Below are positions 23,913-34,293 of a stretch of DNA of 45,494 bases, piece by piece (position 1 is the stretch's first letter; every line of letters starts with the position of its first letter). The notes below the pieces were generated by a model. That model worked only from the letters and a program-made list of their open reading frames with translations. It was not told where the DNA came from and made no database searches. The stretch spans positions 1-45,494 of the forward strand of contig PHEC01000006.1 of the NCBI GenBank assembly GCA_002841115.1, in the 5' to 3' direction. Source of the stretch: Alphaproteobacteria bacterium HGW-Alphaproteobacteria-6 (GTDB taxonomy: Bacteria; Pseudomonadota; Alphaproteobacteria; Rhodobacterales; Rhodobacteraceae). A program made the position numbers and the translations under genes.

Positions 23913-24837
23913 GAAGCGCGGCCGCGACATCCTCGGGCGTGCCGACGGCGCGGGTCTCGGCCCCGGCCGCGATCCGCCGGATCATCCCCGACAGCGCCTT
24001 GCCGGCACCGATCTCCCAGAACTCGGTCACCCCCTGCGCCGCCATCCACTGTACCGATTCCCGCCAGCGCACCGATCCGGTGACCTGCTCGACCAGCAGC
24101 GCGCGGATCACCGCCGGGTCATCCACGGCGGCGGCGCGGACATTGGCGACCAGCGGCACCGCCGGCGCCCTGATCGCCACCCCGTCAAGCGCCTCGGCCA
24201 TCGCCCGCGCCGCGGGCTCCATCAGCGCGCAATGAAACGGCGCCGAGACCGGCAGCAGGATCGCGCGTTTCGCGCCCCGCGCCTTGGCGATCTCCAGCGC
24301 CCGCTCGACCGCGCCGCGATGGCCCGAGATCACCACCTGCGCGGGATCGTTGTCATTGGCGGCCTGGCAGACCTCGCCCGCGGCCGCCTCGGCCGCGACC
24401 TCGACCGCAGTCGCAAGATCGAGCCCCAGAAGGGCGGCCATCGCGCCGACACCGACCGGCACCGCCGCCTGCATGGCGCGCCCCCGCAACCGCAACAGCC
24501 GGGCGGTATCGGCCAGGCTCAGCGCCCCGGCAGCGCAGAGCGCGGAATATTCGCCCAGCGAATGGCCCGCGACATAGGCCGCCGACCCGATGCCGATCCC
24601 CTCGGCCTCAAGCGCCCGCAGCGCCGCGATCGAGGTCGCCATCAGCGCCGGCTGGGCGTTCTCGGTCAGGGTAAGCGCCTCGGCCGTGCCCTCCCAGATC
24701 AGCTGCGAGAGCGGCTCGCCAAGGGCGGCGTCGACCTCGTCGAAGACCGCCCGGGCGGCCGGATAGGTATCGGCCAGCGCCCGGCCCATGCCGACCACCT
24801 GCGCCCCCTGCCCCGGAAATACGAATGCGCGCGTCAT
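23908..24837 (-). CDS. fabD: Malonyl-CoA:ACP transacylase
   Basis: The 309-residue protein has the family start TRAFVFPGQGAQVVGMG, the nucleophile elbow VAGHSLGEYSALCA and the catalytic His region LPVSAPFHCALMEPA. It loads malonyl groups onto ACP for chain elongation. It is the first gene of the fabD-fabG-acpP-fabF order on the minus strand, divergent from the cytochrome b561 gene. Confidence 0.95.
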   Translation of the reverse strand: MTRAFVFPGQGAQVVGMGRALADTYPAARAVFDEVDAALGEPLSQLIWEGTAEALTLTENAQPALMATSIAALRALEAEGIGIGSAAYVAGHSLGEYSALCAAGALSLADTARLLRLRGRAMQAAVPVGVGAMAALLGLDLATAVEVAAEAAAGEVCQAANDNDPAQVVISGHRGAVERALEIAKARGAKRAILLPVSAPFHCALMEPAARAMAEALDGVAIRAPAVPLVANVRAAAVDDPAVIRALLVEQVTGSVRWRESVQWMAAQGVTEFWEIGAGKALSGMIRRIAAGAETRAVGTPEDVAAALR

Positions 24838-25022
24838 GGCCTCTCCCGCTCAAAGCCCGTCCTGTCCGCATACCCCGCCCGGCACCGCAGCGCAATCCGC
24901 GCGGCTCCACCCCCGGCCAGGCCGCGCGCAAGCGCTGTGCGAACCCGCATCAAAGCCGGCGGTTTTCCCCGTCACCCGGCAAGGCTATGAAGGCCGCGGT
25001 GTTCCACTTTCCCGAGGTTGCG

Positions 25023-26261
25023 ATGCCGAAAGGCGACAGACCCCAAGGCTACGGTGCCGCGATCCGCACCCTCCACTGGCTGACCGCCATCATGGTCGGC
25101 TGCAATATCGCGCTTGGCCTTTATGCCGGCGGCCTGCCGACCGGCAATGACGCCGAGGTGGCGCGGGCAGCACTGGCCTATTCGGCGCACAAGACCATCG
25201 GCGTCAGCCTGCTCGGCCTGACCCTGTTGCGGATCGGCGTCGCGCTGTCCGGCCCGCGCCCCGCGCCGCTGCACCCCGAACGCCGGATCGAGACACTGGC
25301 CGCCGCGACCGTGCATTGGGCGCTTTACGGCGCGCTTCTGGTGATGCCGGCCGCCGGCTGGATCGCCCATGCCGCCAATACCGGATTCGCGCCGATTCTC
25401 TGGCCCTTCGGCCAGTCCCTGCCGCTGGTAACAAAATCCGAATCCCTGGTTCATGCCTTCGACGCGGTCCACCGCGCCGGCGCCTGGACACTTTACGGCG
25501 CGCTGGCGCTGCATGTCGCCGGCGCCCTGAAACACGCGCTGATCGACCGCGACGCGACGCTGGCGCGGATGACCCGCCCGATCCGCAACGCGGCACCGGC
25601 CGCGCCCCCCTCGCCCAACCCGGTCGCGGCGCCCGCCCTGATCGCCGCCCTCCTCTGGGCCGGCGTCATCGCCACCGGCCTGAGCCTCGGCTTGCGCGAG
25701 GTCGCGGCCCCCGGCGCCAGTGTCAGCGCCGCCACCGGCGGCAACTGGGCGGTGACCGACGGCAGCCTGACCTTCTCGGTCCGCCAGCTTGGCAGCCCGG
25801 TCGAGGGCCGCCTGTCCGGCTGGAGCGCCGCGATCGCCTTCGACGAGGGCACCGGCACCGGCAATGCCCGGGTGACGATCCCGCTGGCGCCGCAGCCCGA
25901 CGGCGCCGCCGAACGCGGCCTCAGGCTCGGCGCGGTCACCGCCCAGGCACTGGGGCCGGAGTTCTTCGACGCCGCCGCCCACCCCGAGGCGGTCTTTGCC
26001 GCCGATATCGCGCCAGCCACCGACCCCGCCGACACCGCCGGCGGCGCCACCCATCTGGCCACCGGCAGCCTCAGCCTGCGCGGCACCAGCGTTCCCGTCA
26101 CCCTGCCCTTCGCCCTGACCATCAACGGCGCAGAGGCGACGATGTCGGGCGCGGTCACGCTTGACCGGCGCGATTTCGGCATGGGGCCAGGCTATCCCGA
26201 CGAGACCAGCGTCGGCTTTGCCGTCACCGTCACCGTCGCCCTGACCGCGACCCGGATCTAG
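25023..26261 (+). CDS. Cytochrome b561-YceI fusion protein
   Basis: The 412-residue protein joins two domains. Residues about 1-190 are a four-helix di-haem cytochrome b561 domain with His in IRTLHWLTAIM, YSAHKTIGVS, TVHWALYGAL and ALHVAGALKHAL. A further membrane helix (ALIAALLWAGVIATGLSLGL) leads to a periplasmic YceI-like lipocalin domain (NWAVTDGSLTFSVRQLG to TSVGFAVTVTVAL). Such fusions probably pass electrons between a quinone or lipid bound in the YceI pocket and the haems. ATG 25023 is chosen because GAGG lies five bases upstream; earlier in-frame codons lack this. Confidence 0.88.
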   Translation: MPKGDRPQGYGAAIRTLHWLTAIMVGCNIALGLYAGGLPTGNDAEVARAALAYSAHKTIGVSLLGLTLLRIGVALSGPRPAPLHPERRIETLAAATVHWALYGALLVMPAAGWIAHAANTGFAPILWPFGQSLPLVTKSESLVHAFDAVHRAGAWTLYGALALHVAGALKHALIDRDATLARMTRPIRNAAPAAPPSPNPVAAPALIAALLWAGVIATGLSLGLREVAAPGASVSAATGGNWAVTDGSLTFSVRQLGSPVEGRLSGWSAAIAFDEGTGTGNARVTIPLAPQPDGAAERGLRLGAVTAQALGPEFFDAAAHPEAVFAADIAPATDPADTAGGATHLATGSLSLRGTSVPVTLPFALTINGAEATMSGAVTLDRRDFGMGPGYPDETSVGFAVTVTVALTATRI

Positions 26262-26349
26262 CGCGCCAGCCGCCACTTGCCCGGGATCGCCATCCCCATG
26301 GGATGTGACCGGCCCCCCGATCGTCCCTCGGTCATAACGAGAGTCTGGC
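26262..26349. other. Spacer downstream of the b561-YceI gene
   Basis: These 88 bases hold no gene or clear terminator. Base composition changes near 26335, where the IS110 remnant and the accessory region begin. Confidence 0.4.
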
Positions 26350-26722
26350 TTGTTGATAGTGGTCGGTTTCCGGTTGGGCAAGCGCGGCGGGCGCGTAAAA
26401 TGCGCTTCTGATCCAACGGTCATTGCCCATTTTCTGCGCAAGCGCGCCCCCCTTGCCAAACGTGTCGTGTTCGAGAGCGGACCGTTATCGGTGTGGTCTT
26501 GTCCTGCACTCTGCGCAGAAGACTTGCCTGCGATGTGCATCGATGCGGCAGGCCAAGGCCGCGCTTGACATGGCACCGAACAAGACCGGTGCGAATGACG
26601 CTGACGGTCTGGCACAACTTGCGAAGATCGGCTTCCTTCGAGACGTGCGCGCGAAAGGCTTCGACAGCATGCTGACGCGCACGCTGGTGGCTGTTCGTGC
26701 TCCGAAGCCTTCTTGTCGTTGA
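26350..26722 (+). pseudogene. Decayed IS110-family transposase fragment
   Basis: Two frames together give an IS110-type (DEDD) N-terminal domain. Frame 1 (26350-26550) reads PTVIAHFLRKRAPLAKRVVF, then ESGPLSVW ... LPAMCIDA. Frame 2 (from about 26547) continues RQAKAALDMAPNKTGANDAD, then GLAQLAKIGFLRDVRAKGFD. The frame breaks near 26545-26550. The usual KTDANDAD motif has become KTGANDAD, the first catalytic Asp region is missing and the C-terminal half is absent. It is therefore dead. It marks the left edge of the accessory region. Bases 26723-26797, between this fragment and the permease gene, show nothing recognisable. Confidence 0.75.
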
Positions 26723-26797
26723 CCATGCAGGTTGCCCTGGATCAGGAAGCTCGTCGCACCACCACCAGAGGCATGGCCCCATCGGCCAACCATGCCG

Positions 26798-27682
26798 CTA
26801 TTTGACGGCCCCCATGGACAGACCTCGTACAAGCCATTTCTGCCCGAACCAGCCAAGGATGACGACAGGCAGCGCGACCAGTGTTCCCGCCGCGGACATC
26901 TTCGCGTACCACAGCCCCTGGGCCGACATGAAACTGATCATGTAGAGCGGCACGGTGGCGGCCCGTGTCGTCGTCAGGGTAAGGGCCAGAAGGAATTCGT
27001 TCCAGGCAAAGATGATCGCCAGAAATGCCGTTGCGAGCACACCGTTCTTGACCATCGGCAAGGCGATAAGGGTCAGTTCATGAAACGTGCCGGCACCATC
27101 CATGCGCCCCGCATCCAGAACGTCGGCTGGCAGATCCTGGAAGAATGATCGCATCATCCAGACCGCAATCGGCAGGTTCATGGCGGTATAGAGAATGATC
27201 AGCGCCAGCACATTGTCCAGCAGGCCCACAAACCGTGTCGCCAGAAAGATCGGGATGATCACGCCCACCACCGGCAGGAACCGGGTCGAGATCAGGAAGA
27301 ACAGAACATTCCGCTTGCTCGTGGTCTGCGGCAGGGTGAGCGCATAGGCCGCCGGGATCGCAAGCAGCAAGACGATAAGCGTGGAAACCAGTGTCGCCAT
27401 CGCGGAATTCACGAAATACGGCATGAAGTCGCCCGCGAGGATCAGCCGGTAGTTCTGGAGCGTCGGCGTGTAGGTGAATGGAATGCCATTGAGGAATTCC
27501 GGCACCGGCACAAAGGCGGGTGGCATTTTGGGCGCCTCGACCTCGGTCTTGAGCCCGCTGGTGGCGAGATAGAGGAACGGAAACGATACGAACAGTGCCA
27601 CGCCCCAGGCGAGCACCGTCCGGAGTCGGCTTGCCCGTTCGATTCCCCGCGCGGCGGCAGGTCTGCGGTTCCAGAACGCCAT
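26798..27682 (-). CDS. ABC transporter permease 2 (MalG-type, sugar family)
   Basis: The 294-residue protein has about six membrane helices and the inner-membrane coupling (EAA) loop DAGRMDGAGTFHELTLIALP typical of carbohydrate ABC importers. It pairs with the next permease, whose stop overlaps its start (TGATG, 27680-27684). The start at 27682 (MAFWNRRPAAARGIERA) is set by that overlap. The substrate cannot be read from permease sequence; sugar alcohol or sugar acid is suggested by the neighbours. Confidence 0.88.
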   Translation of the reverse strand: MAFWNRRPAAARGIERASRLRTVLAWGVALFVSFPFLYLATSGLKTEVEAPKMPPAFVPVPEFLNGIPFTYTPTLQNYRLILAGDFMPYFVNSAMATLVSTLIVLLLAIPAAYALTLPQTTSKRNVLFFLISTRFLPVVGVIIPIFLATRFVGLLDNVLALIILYTAMNLPIAVWMMRSFFQDLPADVLDAGRMDGAGTFHELTLIALPMVKNGVLATAFLAIIFAWNEFLLALTLTTTRAATVPLYMISFMSAQGLWYAKMSAAGTLVALPVVILGWFGQKWLVRGLSMGAVK

Positions 27683-28605
27683 CAGTCCAGATCTCCCATC
27701 AGGCTGCCGAGCAGTTTCAGCAGGTATGTCACGACGACGATCGTGCCGAGCACGATCACGACCGCCATGGCCGCCGCATGGCCGATATCGAAGCTGTAGA
27801 AAACGCTCTGGTAGATCAGGAATGGCACGTTTGTCGTTGCGGTGCCGGGGCCGCCCTGGGTCAGCATGAAGATCACGTCGAATTCGTTGACAATGAAGAT
27901 CGACCCAAGCAGGCCGCTGAGCTGAAGGTATTTTTTCAGATGCGGCAAGACAATGAAGCGGGTTTCGGCCCACGGCCCGGCCCCGTCCATCCGCGCCGCC
28001 TCGCGCTGGTCGTCATTGAGCGCCTGAAGCCCGGCAAGGATGATGATCATCATGAAAGGTGCCCAGCGCCAGACCAGCACCGCCACGACCGAGGCAACCG
28101 GATACATCCCGATCCAGTCGATCGGGGTGCCACCGAATTGACGGACGATCCAGTTCAGGATGCCGAAGATCGGGCTGAGCACGGTGTATTTCCATGCCAG
28201 CGCCCCGATGATCGGCATGATCAGGAAAGGCGTGATCAGCAAGGTCCGCACGATGCCGCGACCGAAGAACCGGTCATGGACCAGCAGCGCGTAGACCAAT
28301 CCCACCAGCAACGACAGGAGCACCGCCGCGACCGTGAAGCTCAATGACGTGACCACCGAGTCCAGGAACCGCGAGTCGCGGAAAATGTCGAGGTAGTTTC
28401 CAAAGCCGTTGAACGCCGTGTTCTCGGGTCTTTGCAAGTTCCAACGAAACAGACTGTAGATGACGGTCAGGATGAAGGGCGCCTGCGTGACGACGATGAC
28501 GACAAGCAGGGCCGGCGCGATGAGCGGATTGCGCCAGATCCACAGCCCGAACCGCCCGAGGATCGGAATCCGCCCGAAAAGGGCCGGCTTGGCATCTGGT
28601 TTCAT
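27682..28605 (-). CDS. ABC transporter permease 1 (MalF-type, sugar family)
   Basis: The 307-residue protein has six membrane helices and the coupling loop EAARMDGAGPWAETRFIVLP. It begins MKPDAKPALFGRIPILGRFG; the frame is open further upstream but without similarity. It lies 104 bases after the binding-protein gene. With permease 2 it forms the membrane channel of a sugar-type importer. Confidence 0.88.
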   Translation of the reverse strand: MKPDAKPALFGRIPILGRFGLWIWRNPLIAPALLVVIVVTQAPFILTVIYSLFRWNLQRPENTAFNGFGNYLDIFRDSRFLDSVVTSLSFTVAAVLLSLLVGLVYALLVHDRFFGRGIVRTLLITPFLIMPIIGALAWKYTVLSPIFGILNWIVRQFGGTPIDWIGMYPVASVVAVLVWRWAPFMMIIILAGLQALNDDQREAARMDGAGPWAETRFIVLPHLKKYLQLSGLLGSIFIVNEFDVIFMLTQGGPGTATTNVPFLIYQSVFYSFDIGHAAAMAVVIVLGTIVVVTYLLKLLGSLMGDLD

Positions 28606-28709
28606 CTGTTGCGCCTCGTTCGTGAACGTTGCGGTCGTCGTGCCGCATCGGGAAAAGCCGTGCGCCCGCCCCGCAGCAAACCGGGGCCGCGGGGCAGGCG
28701 CGGTGCCAC

Positions 28710-30086
28710 CTAGTTCCTGTAACCGCCGTTGACGGCGACGTCCTCGGCATATTGCTGGCATTTGCCGATCGCCTCGTCGACCGTCTGCTGGCCGACGACA
28801 GCGCCCGAGAACTCCTGCGTGCACCGGTTGCCCAGGTCCTGGAACTCCGGGATCTGGATATACTGGTTGCCCGTATAGGGCGTGTCCTCATAATGCGTGC
28901 CGTTCACCCCATCGACGGTTGCCAGTGTCCGGTCCAGAACCGCCATGAAGGGCGCGGCGAATTCCGAATAGGACGAGCTGGCCTCATACTGCGACTGGCG
29001 TGCCGGACCGGGCATGTTGCCCCAGCCCACGAGCGGCGCGGCATAGGGGACGTAGTCGGGGCCCGTCGCCCAGCTGATGAAGGCAAGCGCGGCCCCCTTG
29101 TTGTTGGCGCTGGTCGGGACCGCCCAGGCCCAGGTCCAGAACCAGGCACTGGGTTTGCTGCCCGCCTCAGCCACCGGCGCCATTGCCACCGCCATGTTCT
29201 CGGCATGGGGGTTGGTTTCCGGATCGAAGAACACCTGCGCCCAGGAACTGTCATCATAGAGCATCGCGGCCTGGCCCGTGGTGATCGCCTGGCCGCATTC
29301 CTGGTTGCCGAACTGCGTGACCCCCGGCGGAGTCACATTCTGCAAGGTCTCGACGTAGAAATGGATCGCCGCCGAGGTTTCAGGCGACGTGATCTGGGCG
29401 TTCCAGTCCGCGTCGTACCAGCGCCCGCCGAAGGTGTTGATCACCGTTCCCAGTGGTGCCCCCATCTGCCCCCAACCGGGTAGGCCGCGCAGGCACAGGC
29501 CATATTGGCCCGCCGCCGGATCGTGCAGCGCAGTGGCGATCTCGACGACCTCATCCCAGGTCGGCGCCTCGGGCATCGTCAACCCGGCGGCCTCGAGCAG
29601 GTCCGCGCGGTAATAGAGCATCGACGCTTGTGCGCTGCCGGGTGCGGCATATAGCTTCCCGTCATGGCTGAGGCCATCGAGATAGCCCTGGAACACGTCA
29701 TCAGCTTCGTAGGCCGGATCGTCCATGAGCGCATCGAGCGGCTCCAGCCAGCCGGCGCGGCCCCACATCGGAACCTCGAACGGCCCTGTGGTGATCAGGT
29801 CATAGATGCCGCTCTGGGTCGTGATATCGGTGGTGATCCGGGCCCTGACCTCGTTTTCCGGCACCAGTTGGAATTCCACCTCGATGTCGGGATAAAGCCG
29901 GTTGAATTCCGGCAGAAGATCCCGCATCGCCACGAATTCAGCGTTGTTGACGGCACCAATGACCAGTCGGCCGCTTTGCGCCAAGGCGTCCTGCGCGCCG
30001 AACCCGGCAGCCAGAACTGTCCCCGCTGCCAGAGCGGCGCGGAGCACTCCGCCACTCGCCCGCTGTCTTCCAAGCTCAGTCAACAT
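28710..30086 (-). CDS. ABC transporter substrate-binding protein (family 1, sorbitol/mannitol-like)
   Basis: The 458-residue periplasmic protein starts with a signal peptide (VLRAALAAGTVLAAGFGAQD, cleavage likely after ALA of ALAQ). The mature part reads GRLVIGAVNNAEFVAMRDLL, as in extracellular solute-binding protein family 1, close to the sorbitol/mannitol type. ATG 30086 has GGGAGG eight bases upstream. Polyol and sugar-acid binding proteins in this family look alike, so the ligand is not assigned. Confidence 0.88.
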   Translation of the reverse strand: MLTELGRQRASGGVLRAALAAGTVLAAGFGAQDALAQSGRLVIGAVNNAEFVAMRDLLPEFNRLYPDIEVEFQLVPENEVRARITTDITTQSGIYDLITTGPFEVPMWGRAGWLEPLDALMDDPAYEADDVFQGYLDGLSHDGKLYAAPGSAQASMLYYRADLLEAAGLTMPEAPTWDEVVEIATALHDPAAGQYGLCLRGLPGWGQMGAPLGTVINTFGGRWYDADWNAQITSPETSAAIHFYVETLQNVTPPGVTQFGNQECGQAITTGQAAMLYDDSSWAQVFFDPETNPHAENMAVAMAPVAEAGSKPSAWFWTWAWAVPTSANNKGAALAFISWATGPDYVPYAAPLVGWGNMPGPARQSQYEASSSYSEFAAPFMAVLDRTLATVDGVNGTHYEDTPYTGNQYIQIPEFQDLGNRCTQEFSGAVVGQQTVDEAIGKCQQYAEDVAVNGGYRN

Positions 30087-30378
30087 GATTGTATCCTCCC
30101 TTAGGTTGCTTGTCAGGTCTCGGTTCACTTCGTTTCCGCGCCATACTCAGTCACCACCTGGAAACGGCGCGGTCGTCGCGGTCGACTCGCGCCGCTCCAC
30201 TTCTTGCGACCCTGTCGAGAGAGCCGCCACATCCGATCATGGTGGCCGACATGACCCGCGGATCCTCTTCCCGCGCAGTCCAGTCGATCGCCAGTCGGTG
30301 TTCCATGTCCTCCATCCCGTTTCGTAGGTTTGCCCGCTTCGTAGGTTTGACTGTCGCCTGGCGCCCGTCGCAGACCGA
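30087..30378 (-). other. Spacer between ABC ATPase and binding-protein genes
   Basis: The 292-base spacer holds no gene I can support. It contains two direct copies of TTCGTAGGTTTG (30321-30332 and 30338-30349), 17 bases apart, possibly a regulator site for a separate binding-protein promoter. I could not pick a convincing -35/-10 pair. Confidence 0.45.
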
Positions 30379-31389
<1,011 letters not shown>

Positions 31390-31582
31390 CAATCAACTCC
31401 CGGCGCGCTGGCCAATTTGTGTGGTTGTCCGGCACACCGCGGCGCAGGATCGCCAACCTGGCCCCAAAGGATCGCGGAACGACGTTCCGGAGTGGGCGCA
31501 GCCTGAGGGACGGTCTCTGTGCGGCACGGCCCCGGCTGCATCACCGCTGTTTTCTGCATTGCTGAACGACACGGGACCCTCG
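31390..31582 (-). promoter_or_regulatory. Spacer with 15-bp palindrome between dehydratase and ATPase genes
   Basis: This 193-base spacer contains CGGAACG-A-CGTTCCG (31475-31489), a perfect 7-bp inverted repeat about 86 bases before the ATPase start. It could be an operator or a short hairpin. No coding potential is recognised. Confidence 0.4.
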
Positions 31583-33367
31583 CTAGTGATTATGACGCGG
31601 CGGTGTGCGCGCGACCTGCCGGAAACGAACCGCATCCTCGATCACCGCGCCGTCGCGCAACTGGCCGACGGTCTGGCGATAGAGCGCCTGCCACGGCGTC
31701 TGGCTCTCGGGCACGGCCGGCACGGCACCCGCCTTGCGTCGATTGAGGAACTCTTCGTCGGACAGCAACGCATCGCACCGCCGCGTGTTCAGGTCGATGC
31801 GGATCCGGTCGCCGGTACGCAGCAGGCGAAGATTGCCCCCCACGGCGCTTTCGGGTGAGGCATTCAGGATCGAAGGGCTGTCCGATGTTCCCGACTGACG
31901 GCCGTCGCCGATCGTCGGCAGGCTGGTGATGCCCCGACGCAACAGCGCGTCGGGCGGCTGCATGTTCACGACTTCGGCCGATCCGGGCCATCCAACCGGG
32001 CCGGCACCGCGGATCACCAGGATCGTGGCCACGTCGATCTTGAGCGTCGGGTCGTTGATGCGGGCGTGATATTCCTCGGCACTGTCGAACACGGCGGCGC
32101 GGCCCTCGAACACGCCCTCCTGGCCGGAGCGGGACAGGAAGCGCTCGCGAAACTCGTCTGAAATCACGCTGGTTTTCATGATCGCGAAGTCGAACAGGTT
32201 ACCCGAAAGGACCATGAACCCCGCCCGCTCGCGCAGCGGTCGGTCATAGGGCCGGATCACATCGCGGTCGCGCGCCTCGCAGCCTTCCAGGTTCTCGCCC
32301 AGGGTCCGACCGGTCACGGTGAGCGCATCGGTGTCGATCATGCCGGCCCGCATGAGTTCCCACATCACCGCCGGCACGCCACCAGCGCGGTGAAACCGCT
32401 CGCCGAGATAGCGCCCCGCGGGCTGGACATCGGCCAGAAGCGGCACATCGTACCCGTGCGTCTGCCAATCGTCGGGGGCCATCTCGATCCCGGCATGGCG
32501 TGCGATCGCCACGAGATGGGGTTGCGCGTTGGTCGAGCCGCCGAGCGCGGAATTGGTCACGATGGCATTCACGATCGCCGCGCGGGTCAATATCTGCGAC
32601 GGGCGCAGGTCCTCTTTCACCATCGCCACGATCCGCTGGCCGGTGCGGTAGGCCATCTGCGCCCGCTCGCGGTAGGGGGCGGGGATGGCGCCACAGCCGG
32701 GCAGCGACATGCCCAAGGCCTCGGCAAGCGAATTCATCGTCAACGCAGTGCCCATCGTGTTGCAATGCCCCGCAGAGGGTGCGCTATCGGCGGCGCGGGC
32801 GATGAATTCGTCCTCGTCGATCTCGCCCGCCGCCAGCTTGCGCCGGCTTTGCCAGATCACCGTGCCCGACCCGACCAGCTTGCCGTCATGCCAGCCGTCC
32901 AGCATCGGGCCGCCCGACAGGACGATCGCCGGAATGTCCACGGTTGCCGCCGCCATCAGCGCCATCGGCGTGCTCTTGTCGCAACCGGTTGTCAGCACGA
33001 CGGCATCCAGCGGATACCCGTGCAGAATCTCGACCAATCCAAGATAGGCAAGGTTGCGGTCGAGCGCCGCGGTCGGGCGGCGGCAGTTTTCGAAGGTCGG
33101 ATGGACCGGGAATTCCAGCGGTATGCCACCGGCATCACGGATGCCATCACGGACCCGCCGGGCCAGGTCCACGTGGATGCGATTGCACGGATTGATGTCG
33201 CTACCGCTCTGCGCGATCCCGACGATCGGCTTGCCCGAGCGCAATTCCTCGGGCGTCAGGCCATAATTCATGAACCTTTCGAGGTAGAGCGCCACCATGT
33301 CGATCCGATCCGGGTTGTCGAACCAGTCCTGCGAGCGCAACCGCTGCCCTGTCGCTGTCAAGGTCAT
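31583..33367 (-). CDS. IlvD/Edd family sugar-acid dehydratase
   Basis: The 594-residue protein is in the pentonate/xylonate dehydratase branch: GKPIVGIAQSGSDINPCNRI, the cluster Cys in VVLTTGCDKSTPMALM, APSAGHCNTMGTALTMNSLA with a third cluster Cys, and GPVGWPGSAEVVNMQPPDAL. The family removes water from aldonic acids such as arabinonate or xylonate to give 2-keto-3-deoxy acids, using an iron-sulfur cluster and magnesium. The size fits xylonate/arabinonate dehydratases better than IlvD (about 560) or Edd. The start overlaps the previous stop (ATGA, 33364-33367). The true sugar acid is not known. Confidence 0.88.
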   Translation of the reverse strand: MTLTATGQRLRSQDWFDNPDRIDMVALYLERFMNYGLTPEELRSGKPIVGIAQSGSDINPCNRIHVDLARRVRDGIRDAGGIPLEFPVHPTFENCRRPTAALDRNLAYLGLVEILHGYPLDAVVLTTGCDKSTPMALMAAATVDIPAIVLSGGPMLDGWHDGKLVGSGTVIWQSRRKLAAGEIDEDEFIARAADSAPSAGHCNTMGTALTMNSLAEALGMSLPGCGAIPAPYRERAQMAYRTGQRIVAMVKEDLRPSQILTRAAIVNAIVTNSALGGSTNAQPHLVAIARHAGIEMAPDDWQTHGYDVPLLADVQPAGRYLGERFHRAGGVPAVMWELMRAGMIDTDALTVTGRTLGENLEGCEARDRDVIRPYDRPLRERAGFMVLSGNLFDFAIMKTSVISDEFRERFLSRSGQEGVFEGRAAVFDSAEEYHARINDPTLKIDVATILVIRGAGPVGWPGSAEVVNMQPPDALLRRGITSLPTIGDGRQSGTSDSPSILNASPESAVGGNLRLLRTGDRIRIDLNTRRCDALLSDEEFLNRRKAGAVPAVPESQTPWQALYRQTVGQLRDGAVIEDAVRFRQVARTPPRHNH

Positions 33368-34293
33368 TGCGTCACCCCGCCGCTGTCACCCGAAAGCCCG
33401 GAGGCCTTTTTGTTCGATGGCGATAGCGCTTCCAGCGCGAGGACAAGACCCGAATGATCGATGTCGCCCTCACGCGCGATCAGCCGCGCGAAGGCATCTT
33501 CGAGCACGTCACTGAACGGCAGGGAGTGCCCCAGGTCCGCGGCATGGCGGCGGGCATTGCGAATGTCCTTGAGATGTGTGCTCGACCGACCACGGGGCGC
33601 GAAGTCGCCCGCGATCATGCGCGGAGCATATTGCGCAAGAACCGTGCTGCCGGCCAGCCCGCCGCCGATGAGGTCGACGAACCGCGCGAGATCGAGGCCG
33701 CCCAAACGCGCGAGTATCATGCCCTCGGCAACGCCGCCAATGGTCAGGCCCACAATGATCTGGTTGGCCAGCTTTGCGACCTGCCCCGAGCCCGCGGGCC
33801 CCAAATGCACCGCCCGCCCCAGGGGGGAGAGGACCGGGAGCGCGCGCTCGAAATCCTCGGCCGAACCGCCGACCATGATGGCAAGCCGCCCCGCTTCTGC
33901 CCCGGCCGTACCGCCCGAAACCGGGGCATCAAGATAGCGCAAGCCACGTGCGGCCAGACGTTCCGCGTGGTCGCGCGCCTCGGTCGGGGCGATGGAACTC
34001 ATGTCTATGACCAAGGTGCCGGGCGCCATCGCCGCGGCCGCCCCTTGCCCGAACAGGACATCTTCAACGGCAGCGCCGTCGGTCAACATGGTGATGACGA
34101 TATTGGCCTCGTGCACCGCCTCGGCAACATCAGCTGCGATCCGCAGGTCGCGTCGGTCGATCCGGTCCAGCGCGGCGGGGCTGCGGTTCCAGACCGTGAC
34201 TGGCCCAAAGACATCGGCCAGGCGCCGCGACATCGGCGCGCCCATCAGCCCCAGCCCCAGCAGGGTGATGGATTTATCCGCCACGCTGCTCAC
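33364..34293 (-). CDS. Beta-hydroxyacid dehydrogenase (3-HIBDH / LtnD-like)
   Basis: The 309-residue protein has the NAD site ITLLGLGLMGAPMSRRLADV, the substrate motif YLDAPVSGGTAGAEAGRLAI and the catalytic Lys in SGQVAKLANQIIVGL. Relatives oxidise 3-hydroxyisobutyrate, tartronate semialdehyde or, in the LtnD subgroup, L-threonate. It starts with GTG at 34293, overlapping the stop of the gene before it. The nearby OtnI-type isomerase favours a tetronate-like substrate, but this is inference. Confidence 0.88.
   Translation of the reverse strand: MSSVADKSITLLGLGLMGAPMSRRLADVFGPVTVWNRSPAALDRIDRRDLRIAADVAEAVHEANIVITMLTDGAAVEDVLFGQGAAAAMAPGTLVIDMSSIAPTEARDHAERLAARGLRYLDAPVSGGTAGAEAGRLAIMVGGSAEDFERALPVLSPLGRAVHLGPAGSGQVAKLANQIIVGLTIGGVAEGMILARLGGLDLARFVDLIGGGLAGSTVLAQYAPRMIAGDFAPRGRSSTHLKDIRNARRHAADLGHSLPFSDVLEDAFARLIAREGDIDHSGLVLALEALSPSNKKASGLSGDSGGVTQ

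Noticed and set aside
24972..26726. A 584-residue minus-strand frame opposite the b561-YceI gene
   Set aside because: Gly/Asp/Arg-rich shadow frame; the opposite strand has clear haem-ligand His and YceI patterns.
30321..30349. The 12-bp direct repeats as attachment sites or a CRISPR start
   Set aside because: Only two copies, 17 bases apart, with no integrase, cas gene or further repeats.
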